From Malus domestica (lineage: Eukaryota > Streptophyta > Magnoliopsida > Rosales > Rosaceae): a DNA stretch of 64,000 bases. The notes under the pieces were generated by a model. The model was not told the DNA's origin, did not search any database, and saw only the letters and a list, made by a program, of their open reading frames with translations. Shown piece by piece: positions 47,350 through 58,140 of this stretch. Location: positions 29,255,501 to 29,319,500 of the forward strand of contig NC_091661.1 of assembly GCF_042453785.1 (NCBI RefSeq). The letters run 5' to 3'. Position 1 is the stretch's first letter; each line of letters opens with the position of its first letter. The position numbers were made by a program, and so were the translations under genes.

Positions 47350-47630
47350 AACTCACTCATTTCTTTTTTCTTCCTCCCCTCTCACTCCAAATCTATCTCT
47401 ATCTCTTTTCTTCTTCTATCTCCTCTGTTTTTTTTATACATTTTTCGTCTCTCCTCTAATTCGCTCTCTTCATTCTCTCGGTTCTTTCTCTCACTGTTTT
47501 TCCTCTCTATCTCGTCTGATCCTCTCACTTCTTTCTCTTTCCTTCTATCATCTCTTACTTTCTTTCCTTCTCTCTCCTCTTACTCCCTCTCTTGCGACTC
47601 CCTCTCTTGCGGCCCCCTCTTTTTAGATCT
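47350..47630 (+). repeat. Long C/T-rich tract
   Basis: About 280 bases are almost entirely pyrimidines (TCTCTTTCC-type). It is flanked by AT-rich segments with partial complementarity (CTTAAGTTC... and ...TTCTTAAGAA) and by ACCAAACAAACCC. It may be the centre of an unclassified foldback element. Confidence 0.75.
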
Positions 47631-48369
47631 CTTTGTTTAATTTAAGTCGTAAGATTTAAAAATTTTAAATCACAAACCAATCAAGTTTTTAAGTGTTAAA
47701 GAAAATTGTTTTTAAGAAATGTTCTTAAGAAATGTTTTGAAAAATGATAAAAAAAAAATTACAAATAAGATACCAAACAAACCCGAATATTCTTCAAGGT
47801 TTTGATTGAATAATATGAAAGACAACGCCATATCACCAGGGAAAAAATGGTTATATAGTTTACCTAAAACCAAGACTTGCTAGGAATCCTATGTGAAACT
47901 TGCGAGAAAAATAACAAAACTACATAATATCCTCAAAACTAAAAATCCAAATTTGACATAGCAAACAAAGGAATTTAACCTATAAAACCCATAGATCACA
48001 AATTATCAGTGAGTTTGACACGTGACACCGTTTTCGAAGAGAAAAACATATTACGGGCCTAAATCCGAGTTGAGAGCCCAAACCTATGTTGTGTGGACCT
48101 TGATGTTCTATTTAGGCTTATCAAGTTGATCTTCGATGTTGGAACTAAATTCGAGCATATCTGCGGACGAAGACAGTGTTCAATCGGAATGACCCATGAA
48201 CTCCGTAGAAGGGTGAATGGGGTTGATTATGGGTGTGATTGATTCCATATCGGATTGCCTACATATCTCTGGGATTATCAAATCACTATTATTGTTGAAG
48301 AAATGAGTATCTATGATGTGTACGACATCAAAACACATCATTGACGAAGGTGCCTTGGCTTAGGTGCGT

Positions 48370-48435
48370 AAGAGATGTTTTTCCATGTCTACGCGTAGAC
48401 GAAGGTGAGCAAGAGATGTCTTTCCATGTCTACGC
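48370..48435 (+). repeat. 41-bp direct duplication
   Basis: AAGAGATGTTTTTCCATG... at 48370 is repeated as AAGAGATGTCTTTCCATG... at 48411, both followed by TCTACGC. Confidence 0.8.
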
Positions 48436-49569
48436 CTGAGAGAATATGTGCGGAAAGAATGTGTGTTATAGCTATTAGATGATCAGAGAGAAGTCCCAAA
48501 TAAATACACAGGGTAAGATATTTATGAGATATTGAGGGAGCAATCCCTATTTAACAGAAGAGACTATATAGGAGGAAATCTAGGATAAGATATTCAGTTA
48601 TCCTAATATTATGATTACATTGCATAATCCACAAGATATCCTTATTTGACTTGAATTAGGGTTTCCTTACTTTGGAGACAAGTAATATATTTAACGGGCT
48701 TAGAGCTAATGGAGTTGTGAAGGATTACCTTATCATGTGGTAGTCTGATCCGGAATACCCCGTGTAGCTATGATCTCACTTTGAGGACTTTCGAGTCATT
48801 CTAACCACCCTTGTCTCATGAGCCTAGAAAAATCATGATCCCACGTTCAAGTTATTCTGCCATCTATTGTATCCAATATCATGTCGTTCGAAATCAATCC
48901 TTTTTTTTGTCTCTATCTGTGCTCTTAGCATCGGTTTAGCCACACTGCTATTGCTATATGGGAATCATGAATCATTCTTTAGTGCTAGCACTAAGTAAGC
49001 AATTTTACATCTCCCTATGATCGAGTAATCAAACTACCTCTCTCTCTTCCTCAACAAGATCTAGGCTTCGCTTGTCCTGATCCTTAACTAATTTCAAAAC
49101 TAGAATTGCTTCTTTTAAATTTTGAATTTGAGTTTTAATTTTTTAATTTCTTTTAAAACTCAAAATAATTAACAAACCAAACCAAACCAAACGACTTCAG
49201 ATATACAAAAAAAAATTGATTAGTAAAATCTTCTTCGATTCTCATGGTATTCCTCTTCACTTGGAAGTGAGACGTCTTATATTCGAATATCGTAGATGAC
49301 GAATTCAATACCAAATTAGATTGCTCATTGTGTGGCTTAGCCAAACTCCTCATTTCCTTAATGTAAAAATATCGATGTATTAAAAAAAAAACTTCTTCGA
49401 TTCAATTTTTACCGTAAGTACATCGAATCGGGGATCGATTTGAGGAGAAAGACGGAACGCGAGACAGAAGCTGTGGCTGGTGTGGTGGCTTATGGTGCCG
49501 TATGGTGGGCGGGGGAGCCTCATTAGCGACAGTTGTTGCGTTGGCGTATGTTATTATGATTTCTGGGAT

Positions 49570-49745
49570 ACAATTGTTGACGGCCTCTTTGACTTTCATG
49601 CTGGACTTGAATTGATAAACTTCACAAGCTGATGCTGCACTTCAAAGAAACTTCGTCATCTTTCATGCGCCAGAAAATTAGGGTTGCAAACAGAAGAACC
49701 CAGTTGACCGTTTATTTTGTTTTCTGGTATATTATCCGACGGTTA
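49570..49745 (+). promoter_or_regulatory. Distal conserved upstream block of SDH-D
   Basis: Contains CAATTGTTGACGGCC, TTTGACTTTCATGC, CACTTCAAAGAAACTTCGTC and TTTCATGCGCCAGAAAA. Matches C closely and shares the GCCAGAAA element with B and E. Confidence 0.4.
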
Positions 49746-50569
49746 TTAGTTTAAGAGTTGGTCGGTAGGGTGTTGACATTGCCATTGCAAAATTTTGGGA
49801 GAAATATTTTAGTAATTTGACTATATTGATTTTATTAATCAGTCTTTTGCCGACAAAAAATTAGATAAATAAATCATACATTTATTTCATTGGCTAAAAC
49901 AATTATTATTTTATTTTTTTAACCAAAATGGTTCATAAGATTGGCATAACTTATGTATGGTCATTGAGATTGAAAATCGATAGAAGTGGTAACTAAATTT
50001 GTCCACGGTCTATTATTTTGGTCATTATGTGAATTTGAGAGTGTTTTTGTCCAGTCAACACCTCTACTTGTTTTTTCATTTAGCAGAGATTTTTTACGGA
50101 ATGACAAAATGATTGACAGTCTACAAACCAAAGCGCAATTTCTATCGATTTTCAATCTGAATTACCAAAGTGAAGAGTTATGTTAATCTCATAGATTATT
50201 TTGATTAAAAAAATTAATAGTTCTCTAATTCGATATTATCTACACTACGAGTGGGAGATTTAGTTAAATCTCATAATGGACTAGTCATATTTCGATATTC
50301 TACACAAACGAGTGAGGAAGTGTACTAAACCTCACAACAAGTTAGTCATAATAATTCAACAAAATTTAACATAACACATTTTTCTTACAAATGAAAACAA
50401 ATACAAATAAACTGTAGTTCTAAGCAATGGCTGGTACAAATATTTGTGATAACCTAATCAACAAATAAGACTTTCTTTTACCAAAAAAAAAAAAAAAAAC
50501 AAGTAAGACTTTCCTTCCAAAGAAGAAAAAAGGAATATTCGATCTGATTCCATATCAAGATTCATGGGG

Positions 50570-50760
50570 GTAATTACGCGAAATATGTTTCCTGATGGGG
50601 TTACAACGCTAATCTTAATTAAGCTCGAAATTACTCAACTACCTACCCCAACTTGAATCGACGTGGGACCCAACTGATGGATAAAGAGGACGAATCCACG
50701 TCAATCTGACTCTGCATGCCGTGGAATCGATTCAGCAGTCCCCTCACATCCGTTGATTCT
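50570..50760 (+). promoter_or_regulatory. Proximal conserved upstream block of SDH-D
   Basis: Contains AATTACGCGAAATATGTTTC, CGACGTGGGACCCAACTGAT, AATCTGACTCTGCATGCCG and CACATCCGTTGATTC, in the order of the A, B and C blocks. About 1.3 kb upstream of the start codon. Confidence 0.5.
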
Positions 50761-51564
50761 AATGTAGGTGGTCCCTACACCAACACCATCGCGCATCTTG
50801 CACTCCACTTGATATTCGGCTGGTTTAGTAGTTGACATTGTGTTTAAATGATATTTCTCTTCGTAATAATTGTAAAAAAGAAGTTTTAAATTGAACTTGC
50901 ATCGTTGATGAGGCGAATTTAAAAATAGATTTATTTTATAAATAAAAAATTTGACTGCTTTCAAGTTCCAAAAAGCTAGGCGAAAATTTATCTCGAATGT
51001 TATTTTGTGGTTGAAAAAATATAAACTGGTTAGGCTTCCAAAATCGAGAAGGGCGTTCATGGCACACAATAACGGTTGTTGTTTAAAATATCAATATATC
51101 GATGTCAGTTATCTTTGATAGAATTCATGGTAATTTATAATGCGATGAGTGTTTAAACTTATTCTTATTTAGTCAAAATTAGAGAAAATTTTCTTTAAAA
51201 GTTCAAAAGTTTTAAATCTGTAATGGGTTCCGGTAAAATTTATGTACTGAATCATATATCTCGCTGATATATAGTTAGGCATTTCACTTTCTCTTTCCAT
51301 ATTGATCCTAATTTTTCGAATAAGCTGCATATGAAGCCAATTTAGGAATGACATTTGAGATGCACAAAGTAGTTTCTCTCAAGAGGAGATACCAATCCCA
51401 ATTCAAACAAGAGACGCATGTATCCAAAAGTGTGTTTGTAACTAATGGGAATATTCTTGAGAACAAATCGCTCCGTCCAAATCCAAATTCTTGGGGTGTG
51501 ACATTCATACCATCACGTTATACTATTAATTTATGGATTATAACATGCGTAGATGACATAATTA

Positions 51565-51771
51565 TGATAAATATACACGTATTATGATAAGAATGAATTA
51601 ATTTCTCCACGTAATAATGTGACAATTACAATGAAAATTTCCTATAATTATCCAAAATACACGTTAAATGATAAATATATACACGTGTTATGATAAGAAT
51701 GAATTAATTTCTCAATGTAACAATGACATTCACGAGGAAAGATTTCAGAATAATTCAAGATGCACGTTAAA
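51565..51771 (+). repeat. 104-bp tandem duplication upstream of SDH-D
   Basis: Copies at 51565-51668 and 51669-51771 both contain ACACGT.TTATGATAAGAATG and end with CACGTTAAA. They have diverged somewhat, so the duplication is not recent. It lies 110-310 bp upstream of the TATA box, and each copy carries an ACACGT motif. Confidence 0.8.
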
Positions 51772-51878
51772 TTAGGTTCCCCAGGACACGGCTGTGACAA
51801 CCACTACTTGGCCATGTGAGATAGATTCTATAAACTTACAGCAGGTGATCTTGCAGCTTCACAGGCTTCCTAAACTAA

Positions 51879-51886
51879 TATAAATA
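51879..51886 (+). promoter_or_regulatory. TATA box of SDH-D
   Basis: TATAAATA followed by CCACCCCGTAGCCACTC, shared with B and C. It lies 160 bp before the start codon. Confidence 0.7.
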
Positions 51887-52038
51887 CCACCCCGTAGCCA
51901 CTCTATTTTCATCAAGAAATCAAACAAGTCCGTTCATTCCGTTTATCCGTGCCTTTTGTATTATCTGTGTCTATTTTGTTAGGAGAAGTAGTAGTTTGTG
52001 CCTTAGAAACACACTTTAGAAAAAACAGAGAGTAAAAA

Positions 52039-53278
52039 ATGGGTAAGGGAGGCCAATCCTGCAATGGCGTGGTTAGAGACGCCAAACCTGTTGAGCAGGA
52101 AAACATGGCTGTCTGGCTAGTTGATGTTAACACCATCAAGATCCTACCTTTCAAGCTCCCCGCTATTGGTATGTACTTATCTCCCTACTTTTATTTTCAT
52201 CGCTAGTTTTTTTTTTCGGTTTTTGATTATCAGTTTTCAAGTTTCGTTGAAGTATTGGCTAACATCTTGCTCTCCTGTTTATTGGGATTTCTTAATTTTA
52301 GGACCGAATGATGTTCGAATTCGGATTAAGGCTGTTGGCATTTGCGGAAGTGATATTCACTACCTCAAGACCATGAAATGTGGGGATTTTCAGGTTAAGG
52401 ATCCGATGGTGATCGGACATGAGTGTGCTGGGATCGTAGACAAAGTTGGGAGCGAGGTGAAGCATCTGGTGCCTGGTGACCGTGTGGCTGTTGAGCCCGG
52501 CATCAGCTGCGCACATTGCCAGCAGTGCAAAGGCGGCCGCTACAATCTATGCCCTGACATGAAGTTTTTCGCCACCCCACCTGTTCATGGTTCATTGGCG
52601 AATCAGATTGTGCACCCCGCGGATCTGTGCTTTAAATTGCCGGAAAATGTGAGCTTGGAAGAAGGGGCAATGTGTGAGCCCTTGAGTGTTGGGGTTCACG
52701 CTTGTCGGCGAGCCAATGTTGGTCCCGAAACAACTGTTCTGATCGTCGGCGCAGGGCCGATCGGGCTGGTTTCCGTGCTGGCTGCTCGTGCTTTCGGAGC
52801 ACCAAGAATTGTCATCGTAGATATGGATGACAGGCGTTTAGCCATGGCAAAGTCTCTCGGCGCCGATGGCACGGTCAAAGTTTCGACAAAAATGGAGGAT
52901 TTAGATGACGAAGTTGCCAAGATTAAAGAAGCTATGGGATCCGAAGTTGATGTGACCTTCGACTGTGTTGGCTTCAACAAAACCATGTCTACGGGCCTCA
53001 ATGCCACTCGTCCTGGCGGCAAAGTTTGCCTTGTCGGAATGGGACACGGGGTGATGACGGTCCCTCTCACTCCGGCTGCTGCCAGGGAGGTTGACGTGGT
53101 TGGAGTTTTTCGTTACAAGAACACATGGCCGCTTTGCCTAGAGTTTTTGAGAAGCGGGAAGATCGACGTGAAGCCGCTTATTACCCACCGGTTTGGTTTT
53201 ACCGAGAAGGAGGTGGAAGAAGCTTTTGCAACCAGTGCTCGGGGGGGCAACGCCATTAAAGTCATGTTTACTCTATAG
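52039..53278 (+). CDS. SDH: NAD-dependent sorbitol dehydrogenase, SDH-D, two exons
   Basis: Exon 1 is 52039-52168, intron 52169-52301, exon 2 52302-53278, giving 368 residues. The zinc ligands (Cys58, His83, Glu84; Cys113, 116, 119, 127), Glu169 and GAGPIG are all retained. Changes near the active site set it apart: GSDIHYL for GSDVHYL, and [10 protein letters not shown] where the others have [10 protein letters not shown]. They might alter substrate handling, but that cannot be told from sequence. The intron state equals B and C, but the 3' UTR (GAATTTCGGATTGTTTGAG) is of the A/E type, so D looks intermediate. The downstream flank matches that of SDH-E over more than a kilobase once an inserted transposon is set aside. 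Confidence 0.95.
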
Positions 53279-53677
53279 CAAATCAACCATGAAGTTGCAG
53301 AATTTCGGATTGTTTGAGGGGGCAAGTTTGTGATGGTTTGGAAATTTGGAAGTCATCATCTCGGATGAAGAATGTTCTTGTTCTAAAGTTCGTGGAAACT
53401 TGTTGTACAGGGACCATTGTATACCTTTATTAGATCTCGGCATGCACCAGTGTAGTAGCTTCCCGTATTTTTAACATGAGTCCGTCAATATATATGAACT
53501 ATGTATGTAACTAAAAGTTCTTCAATATAAGTCTTTTTTTCCGCTGAAGTTGTTTTCATTTGACACGAGTCTGTTGGCCTTGCTTCAGTTCCTTTGGACC
53601 ATCGAAGAGAGTACTAGACACATCGTGATGGAGAAATATAGACGTACTTCTATTAGTGTAGAAAATATATACCTTGA

Positions 53678-53788
<111 letters not shown>

Positions 53789-53849
53789 TAACAATTTTAC
53801 AAATTATCACAAACCCAACTTATTAAGTTAGAGAAATTGGTCACAAGAT

Positions 53850-56060
53850 GAACATTCTTTATCACTTAAATTGCAAGTTACTCTTTCCTCTCTCTTTTTC
53901 ACCCTAAGGCATTTTCTTTTCACCCTAAAGTTGTAAACCTAATACTTTTGTGTTAACGATGGTTGTCCAAATACTACTTTTGAGGGTTAATAGAATCTAA
54001 TATTTCTTTTCTAAAACGAAAAATAGTTAAAGAGCAAAGCATTTAGAGCAATTCCACCCCTAAGACTTTACGCCAGCACCCAGCGCATTTATCCACTCAA
54101 GTGAACAGTAATAAACCCCAGTGAATAGTAATAGGTCAAAGCATCTCCACCCCTAAAAAAATGCGCTGGCACCCAGTCTAAAAATGTGTTGGCACAAACG
54201 ATCTTCAGCCTTACAAAATGCGTTGGCACCCAGCCCATTTAAAATTTTTTAAATTTTTTTATAAAAGAATAAATAAATAAAATAGTTTTAATTTCGGATA
54301 AGATTTTTTAACCAATCTTGTAACGCCATGTGTCATTATCCGAACGTACTATTTTGTGAATAGATTTCCTCTAAGATTTGCAACCAATCCCGATGCGCCA
54401 CGTGTCACTATCTTCTTTTTTTTAAGTTTATATGGTGAGGTTATGTAATTTTATGTGGTGTTTTTTTTTTTTGTAAAGTTTATTTGGTGAGTTTAATGTA
54501 ATCTTATTTGGTGAGTTTATGTAATCTTATTTGATGTGTTTAAATAAAGTACAAAAAATAAATTTGAAATTACATAAAGTTCTAAAAATAAATAAGAAAT
54601 TACATTAAAAATTACATAAGAAATTAAATAAAGTACTACAAAGAAATACGAAATTATACAAAGTCAGTGGAGCTAGGATATGTGGTGCTAGGATCTTCGT
54701 TGCTAGGATTTCTGTAGCTAGAACCCCTCGACTTGTTTCCGGTATCAGGGTCATGAGTAGTGTGAACCCAACATTCACACAACGTAACATCTTCAATGTT
54801 CTTCCACGAAGAAATTTTTTTCTCTCAAAGTGTAGAAAATATTGAAATGTAGATAGTGTAGAAAGTGTGGAAAATATTGAAATGTGGTGTAAGGTGGAAG
54901 ATGAGGGTTATGTATTTATAGAAAAATAATAATTATTTTTTTGTATTTTTTTATAATTTTTAATAAATTTTAATGTAGCTAATTAATCTGGGCCGTTGGA
55001 TTTGAAAAATATTCAAATCCAATAGCCTATAAGGTGCCACGTGGCCAACGGTCATAATTCTGTGGGTTGAAAAACGTGGACCGTTGATCTGTAATCGAAC
55101 GGTCCAGATCAAAATTATAATTCAAATTTTTTTGACCGTTGGAAATCCAACGACATATAGTGGGCCACGTCGCAAGCTCGGGTGACAATTGAGTGCGCCT
55201 GTCAGCGGGCCCCGTCGCTGAATTGATGTCTGCTACTCGCGCCCACTCGAGCGTGAGTGCCATGCGCCAGGCGCAAAAAAGAAAATGGGCCTGTCCCTGG
55301 GTCAGTCAATTTTAGCATGGCCTGGAGACTAGCATGGGCTGGGTGCCAGTCTATTTCACGGGGACAGACCCCTAGCTTGGTTTTTTAACTGGGTGCCAGC
55401 ACATTCGCCCTCCGGTGGAAGTGCTCTTATGTACAAACGAAGTCTAAAAATAATGCATACCTAGCACAACTAGAAATCTAAGAATGATCACTTAGTGTCT
55501 TTAGTGAGTCAAAATATTTGCAACAAAGTTCGGCTCACTCCAAACACGAATGGACTCAAAGCCTTTTGGCTTGTAGAACACATGTATGAAGTGTTGAGGC
55601 TTCATCGATTGGGGCGAAGTGTGAGCCCTTGAGTCTTTTCGGCCTCCGAAATAATGGAATGTTTTAACTTGACCAGCAACTGGTCCCTTTTTTTATTTAA
55701 GAAAATGTGAGTTTCAATTAATTTTATAAACAATTTTAAATGTTAAACTCATTAGTACTTGTGGCAATGACTTGATTACATGTTAGCGAAAAGTAGCTCA
55801 CATAGATGACATGTTATAAAAGTTAGTAGCGTATTTGGCGAAAGTAACGAAACAAGATAAAGTGAGACATAAAAATTGAGTTAGTAGAGTTAGAGCTAAG
55901 TGACACGAAAATGAGTTTATAGTGACATAGTGAGTTTCACTCATAGTTTAGGAGATATCAAATTAAACGATCAATATTTTCACCTTTTTAAATTACAAGA
56001 ACCCTAATTATATTCTACAAATTAAACATTAACCCTTACAATTTTTATTTGGACTAACTA
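53850..56060 (+). repeat. SDH-D downstream flank homologous to that of SDH-E
   Basis: Segments 53850-53960 and 55690-56060 match 62110-62240 and 62270-62700 in order. Shared landmarks are CACCCTAAGGCATTTTCTTTT, CACCCTAAAGTT, AATCAATATTTTCA-like sequence and ATTAAACATTAACC. The middle is occupied by the Harbinger element. Confidence 0.6.
54046..55426 (-). mobile_element. Non-autonomous PIF/Harbinger element with ORF1 remnant
   Basis: The ends GAGCAATTCCACC and GGTGGAAGTGCTC are inverted repeats with one mismatch. Both sides carry TTA, the 3-bp target duplication of Harbinger. Subterminal motifs (CTGGCACCCAG and its complement CTGGGTGCCAG) recur inside. On the minus strand, about 54810-54655, an open stretch reads WKNIEDVTLCECWVH and continues with a DPDTGNKSRG phrase. 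This resembles the Myb/SANT-like ORF1 protein of plant Harbinger elements, here reduced to some 55 residues. The DDE transposase is missing, so it cannot move by itself. Confidence 0.8.
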
Positions 56061-56154
56061 GTTGCCAAACCACAAAGATCCGGCCCAAATCCCGTCCATC
56101 TAATCGCCTCACGCCAAACTTGAACTTCACTTCCTCCCACTATGATCTCTTATA

Positions 56155-57057
56155 TACATATTTTAGGGAACTTGTAGAGAATCGACAAAAATGTATTTTC
56201 ATGTAGCCTTGCTTAGCCAATATGCTCATCACTGAGCTATCCAATATATCGCCGACATTGATGCATCGACAATATTGACAAAGACCGTCTGTGATCTTTG
56301 GGAGAGACAATCAACTTGTTCTTTGTTAATATCGTCGATGTGTTGATATTCCTTGTCAGTATTTTCAAAATGGTAATGAGTTCTATTGATGTTCAAAATG
56401 GTAATAAGTTCTATTGATGTTGTTGATATTTTCACTTGAGAAATGTTAAGAAGATTTAAAAAAAAAAACGAAACTCTTTATGAACTATTTGCCACATTAT
56501 ACTTTTGTCACAATGTTTTATAATGTTGGCATTGAAATTAACATTAAACAGTGATGTGGTAGAAAGTCCACAGAGAGTCTCACTTTGTGAGAGTCTCTTT
56601 AGCATTTATCTTTTTACTATATTGAGTTTAAGTGGTGGATTCTCTTGATGGTTAGGGTATTTCTCTTCAACCCATTATATTATCCGGTCAAAAATCCTAT
56701 CATTTTGGAGTAAATTAGTGTAGAACATCATTTGTATGTTGCATATATGAAAAAAAAAAATATTTGCTCACCGCCCTCACATAATGATAATACTCACCAA
56801 CATAATTCGAGATATATATACTAGATATAACTTTCAAAATTTAAGTTTATCCAACAAAGATAAATATTATCAGCACTTGAGGGCCACGATAAAAAATACA
56901 CCCATACGAAAAGACGGTGTAAATGAGAGGAGAGATTTTGTAAGAGGGGCCACTAAAACAAATTTTCCAATATATTATGCTTCATACGCGTGTGTCTAAC
57001 TGTACACCTTGTACGTGGCACCTCATTATCCATTGTTGATGTACCACGGCTCCCTTG
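56155..57057 (+). repeat. 0.9-kb tandem duplication, copy 1
   Basis: Begins TACATATTTTAGGGAACTTG and ends CCACGGCTCCCTTG. It has the same content as copy 2 with few substitutions, so the duplication is young. It contains a MITE (56438-56610) and two 27-bp units of TTCAAAATGGTAATAAG type. Confidence 0.93.
56438..56610. mobile_element. Mutator-like MITE, GAGAAATGCTAA family, copy 4
   Basis: Starts GAGAAATGTTAAGAAG and ends GAGTCTCTTTAGCATTTATC. The interior (CACAATGTTTTATAATGTTGG) matches copies 1-3. It was carried along in the tandem duplication. Confidence 0.75.
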
Positions 57058-57987
57058 TACATATTTTAGGGAACTTGTAGAGAATCGACAAAAATGTATT
57101 TTCATGTAGCCTTGCTTAGCCAATATGCTCATCACTGAGCTATCCAATATATCGCCGACATTGATGCATCGACAATATTGACAAAGACCGTCTGTGATCT
57201 TTGGGAGAGACAATCAACTTGTTCTTTGTTAATATCGTTGATGTGTTGATATTCATTGTCAGTATTTTCAAAATGGTAATAAGTTCTATTGATGTTCAAA
57301 ATGGTAATAAGTTCTATTGATGTTCAAAATGGTAATAAGTTTCTATTGATGCTGTTGATATTTTTACATGAGAAATGTTAAGGAGATTTAAAAAAAAAAC
57401 GAAACTCTTTATGAATTCTTTGTCATATCATACTTTTGTCACAATGTTTTATAATGTTGGCATTGAAATTAACATTAAACAGTGATATGGCAGAAAGTTC
57501 ACAGAGAGTCTCACTTTGTAAGAGTCTCTTTAGCATTTCTCTTTTCACTATATTGAGTTTAAGTGGTGGATTCTCTTGATGGTTAGGATATTTCTCTTCA
57601 ACCCATTATATTATCCGGTCAAAAATCCTATCATTTTGGAGTAAAGTAGTGTAGAACATCATTTGTAGGTTGCATATATGAAAAAAAAAAAATTTGCTCA
57701 CTGCCCTCACATAATGATAATACTCACCAACATAATTCGAGATATATATACTAGATATAACTTTTAAAATTTAAGTTTATCCAACGAAGATAAATATTAT
57801 CAACACTTGAGGGCCACGATAAAAAATACACCCATATGCAAAGACGGTGAAAATGAGAGGAATGATTTTGTAAGAGGGGCCACTAAAACAAATTTTCCAA
57901 TATATTATGCTTCATACGCGTGTGTCTAACCGTACACATTGTACGTGGCACCTCATTATCCATTGTTGATGTACCACGGCTCCCTTG
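57058..57987 (+). repeat. 0.9-kb tandem duplication, copy 2
   Basis: Directly follows copy 1 without spacer. It is 27 bp longer because the TTCAAAATGGTAATAAG unit is present three times rather than twice. Confidence 0.93.
57370..57541. mobile_element. Mutator-like MITE, GAGAAATGCTAA family, copy 5
   Basis: Duplicate of copy 4 inside the second unit of the tandem duplication: GAGAAATGTTAAGGAG to CTCTTTAGCATTTCTC. Confidence 0.75.
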
Positions 57988-58140
57988 ACTTTATCATGCA
58001 CATTAAAGCAAGAAACTTCAGGAGGGTTGCAACTCACCGGTCACCGAATTCGATCCCACATATTTCTGACGCGGGAATTAGTCAGTCGTCACCTACCTTG
58101 GACGCGTGCCAGAAACCCTAAGGCTTGCTGGCAACACAGA
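57967..58140 (+). promoter_or_regulatory. Distal conserved upstream block of SDH-E
   Basis: Contains CCCACATATTTCTGACGCGG, AATTAGTCAGTC, GTGCCAGAAACCC and GCTTGCTGGCAACACAGAGAG, matching the B block and more weakly the A block. About 2.3 kb upstream of the start codon. The start overlaps the end of the tandem duplication. Confidence 0.4.

Larger units (their letters stand above)
46914..51878. other. Spacer between SDH-C and SDH-D
   Basis: No gene is seen. The region holds a long pyrimidine tract (47350-47630), a 41-bp duplication at 48370-48435 in a stretch that may be an old LTR (about 48000-48900, no ends found), both upstream blocks of SDH-D and a 104-bp promoter-proximal duplication. Confidence 0.55.

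Noticed and set aside
48000-48900. Possible solo LTR in the SDH-C/D spacer
   Set aside because: The sequence has LTR-like character, but I could not find matching ends, a target duplication or a second copy in the window.
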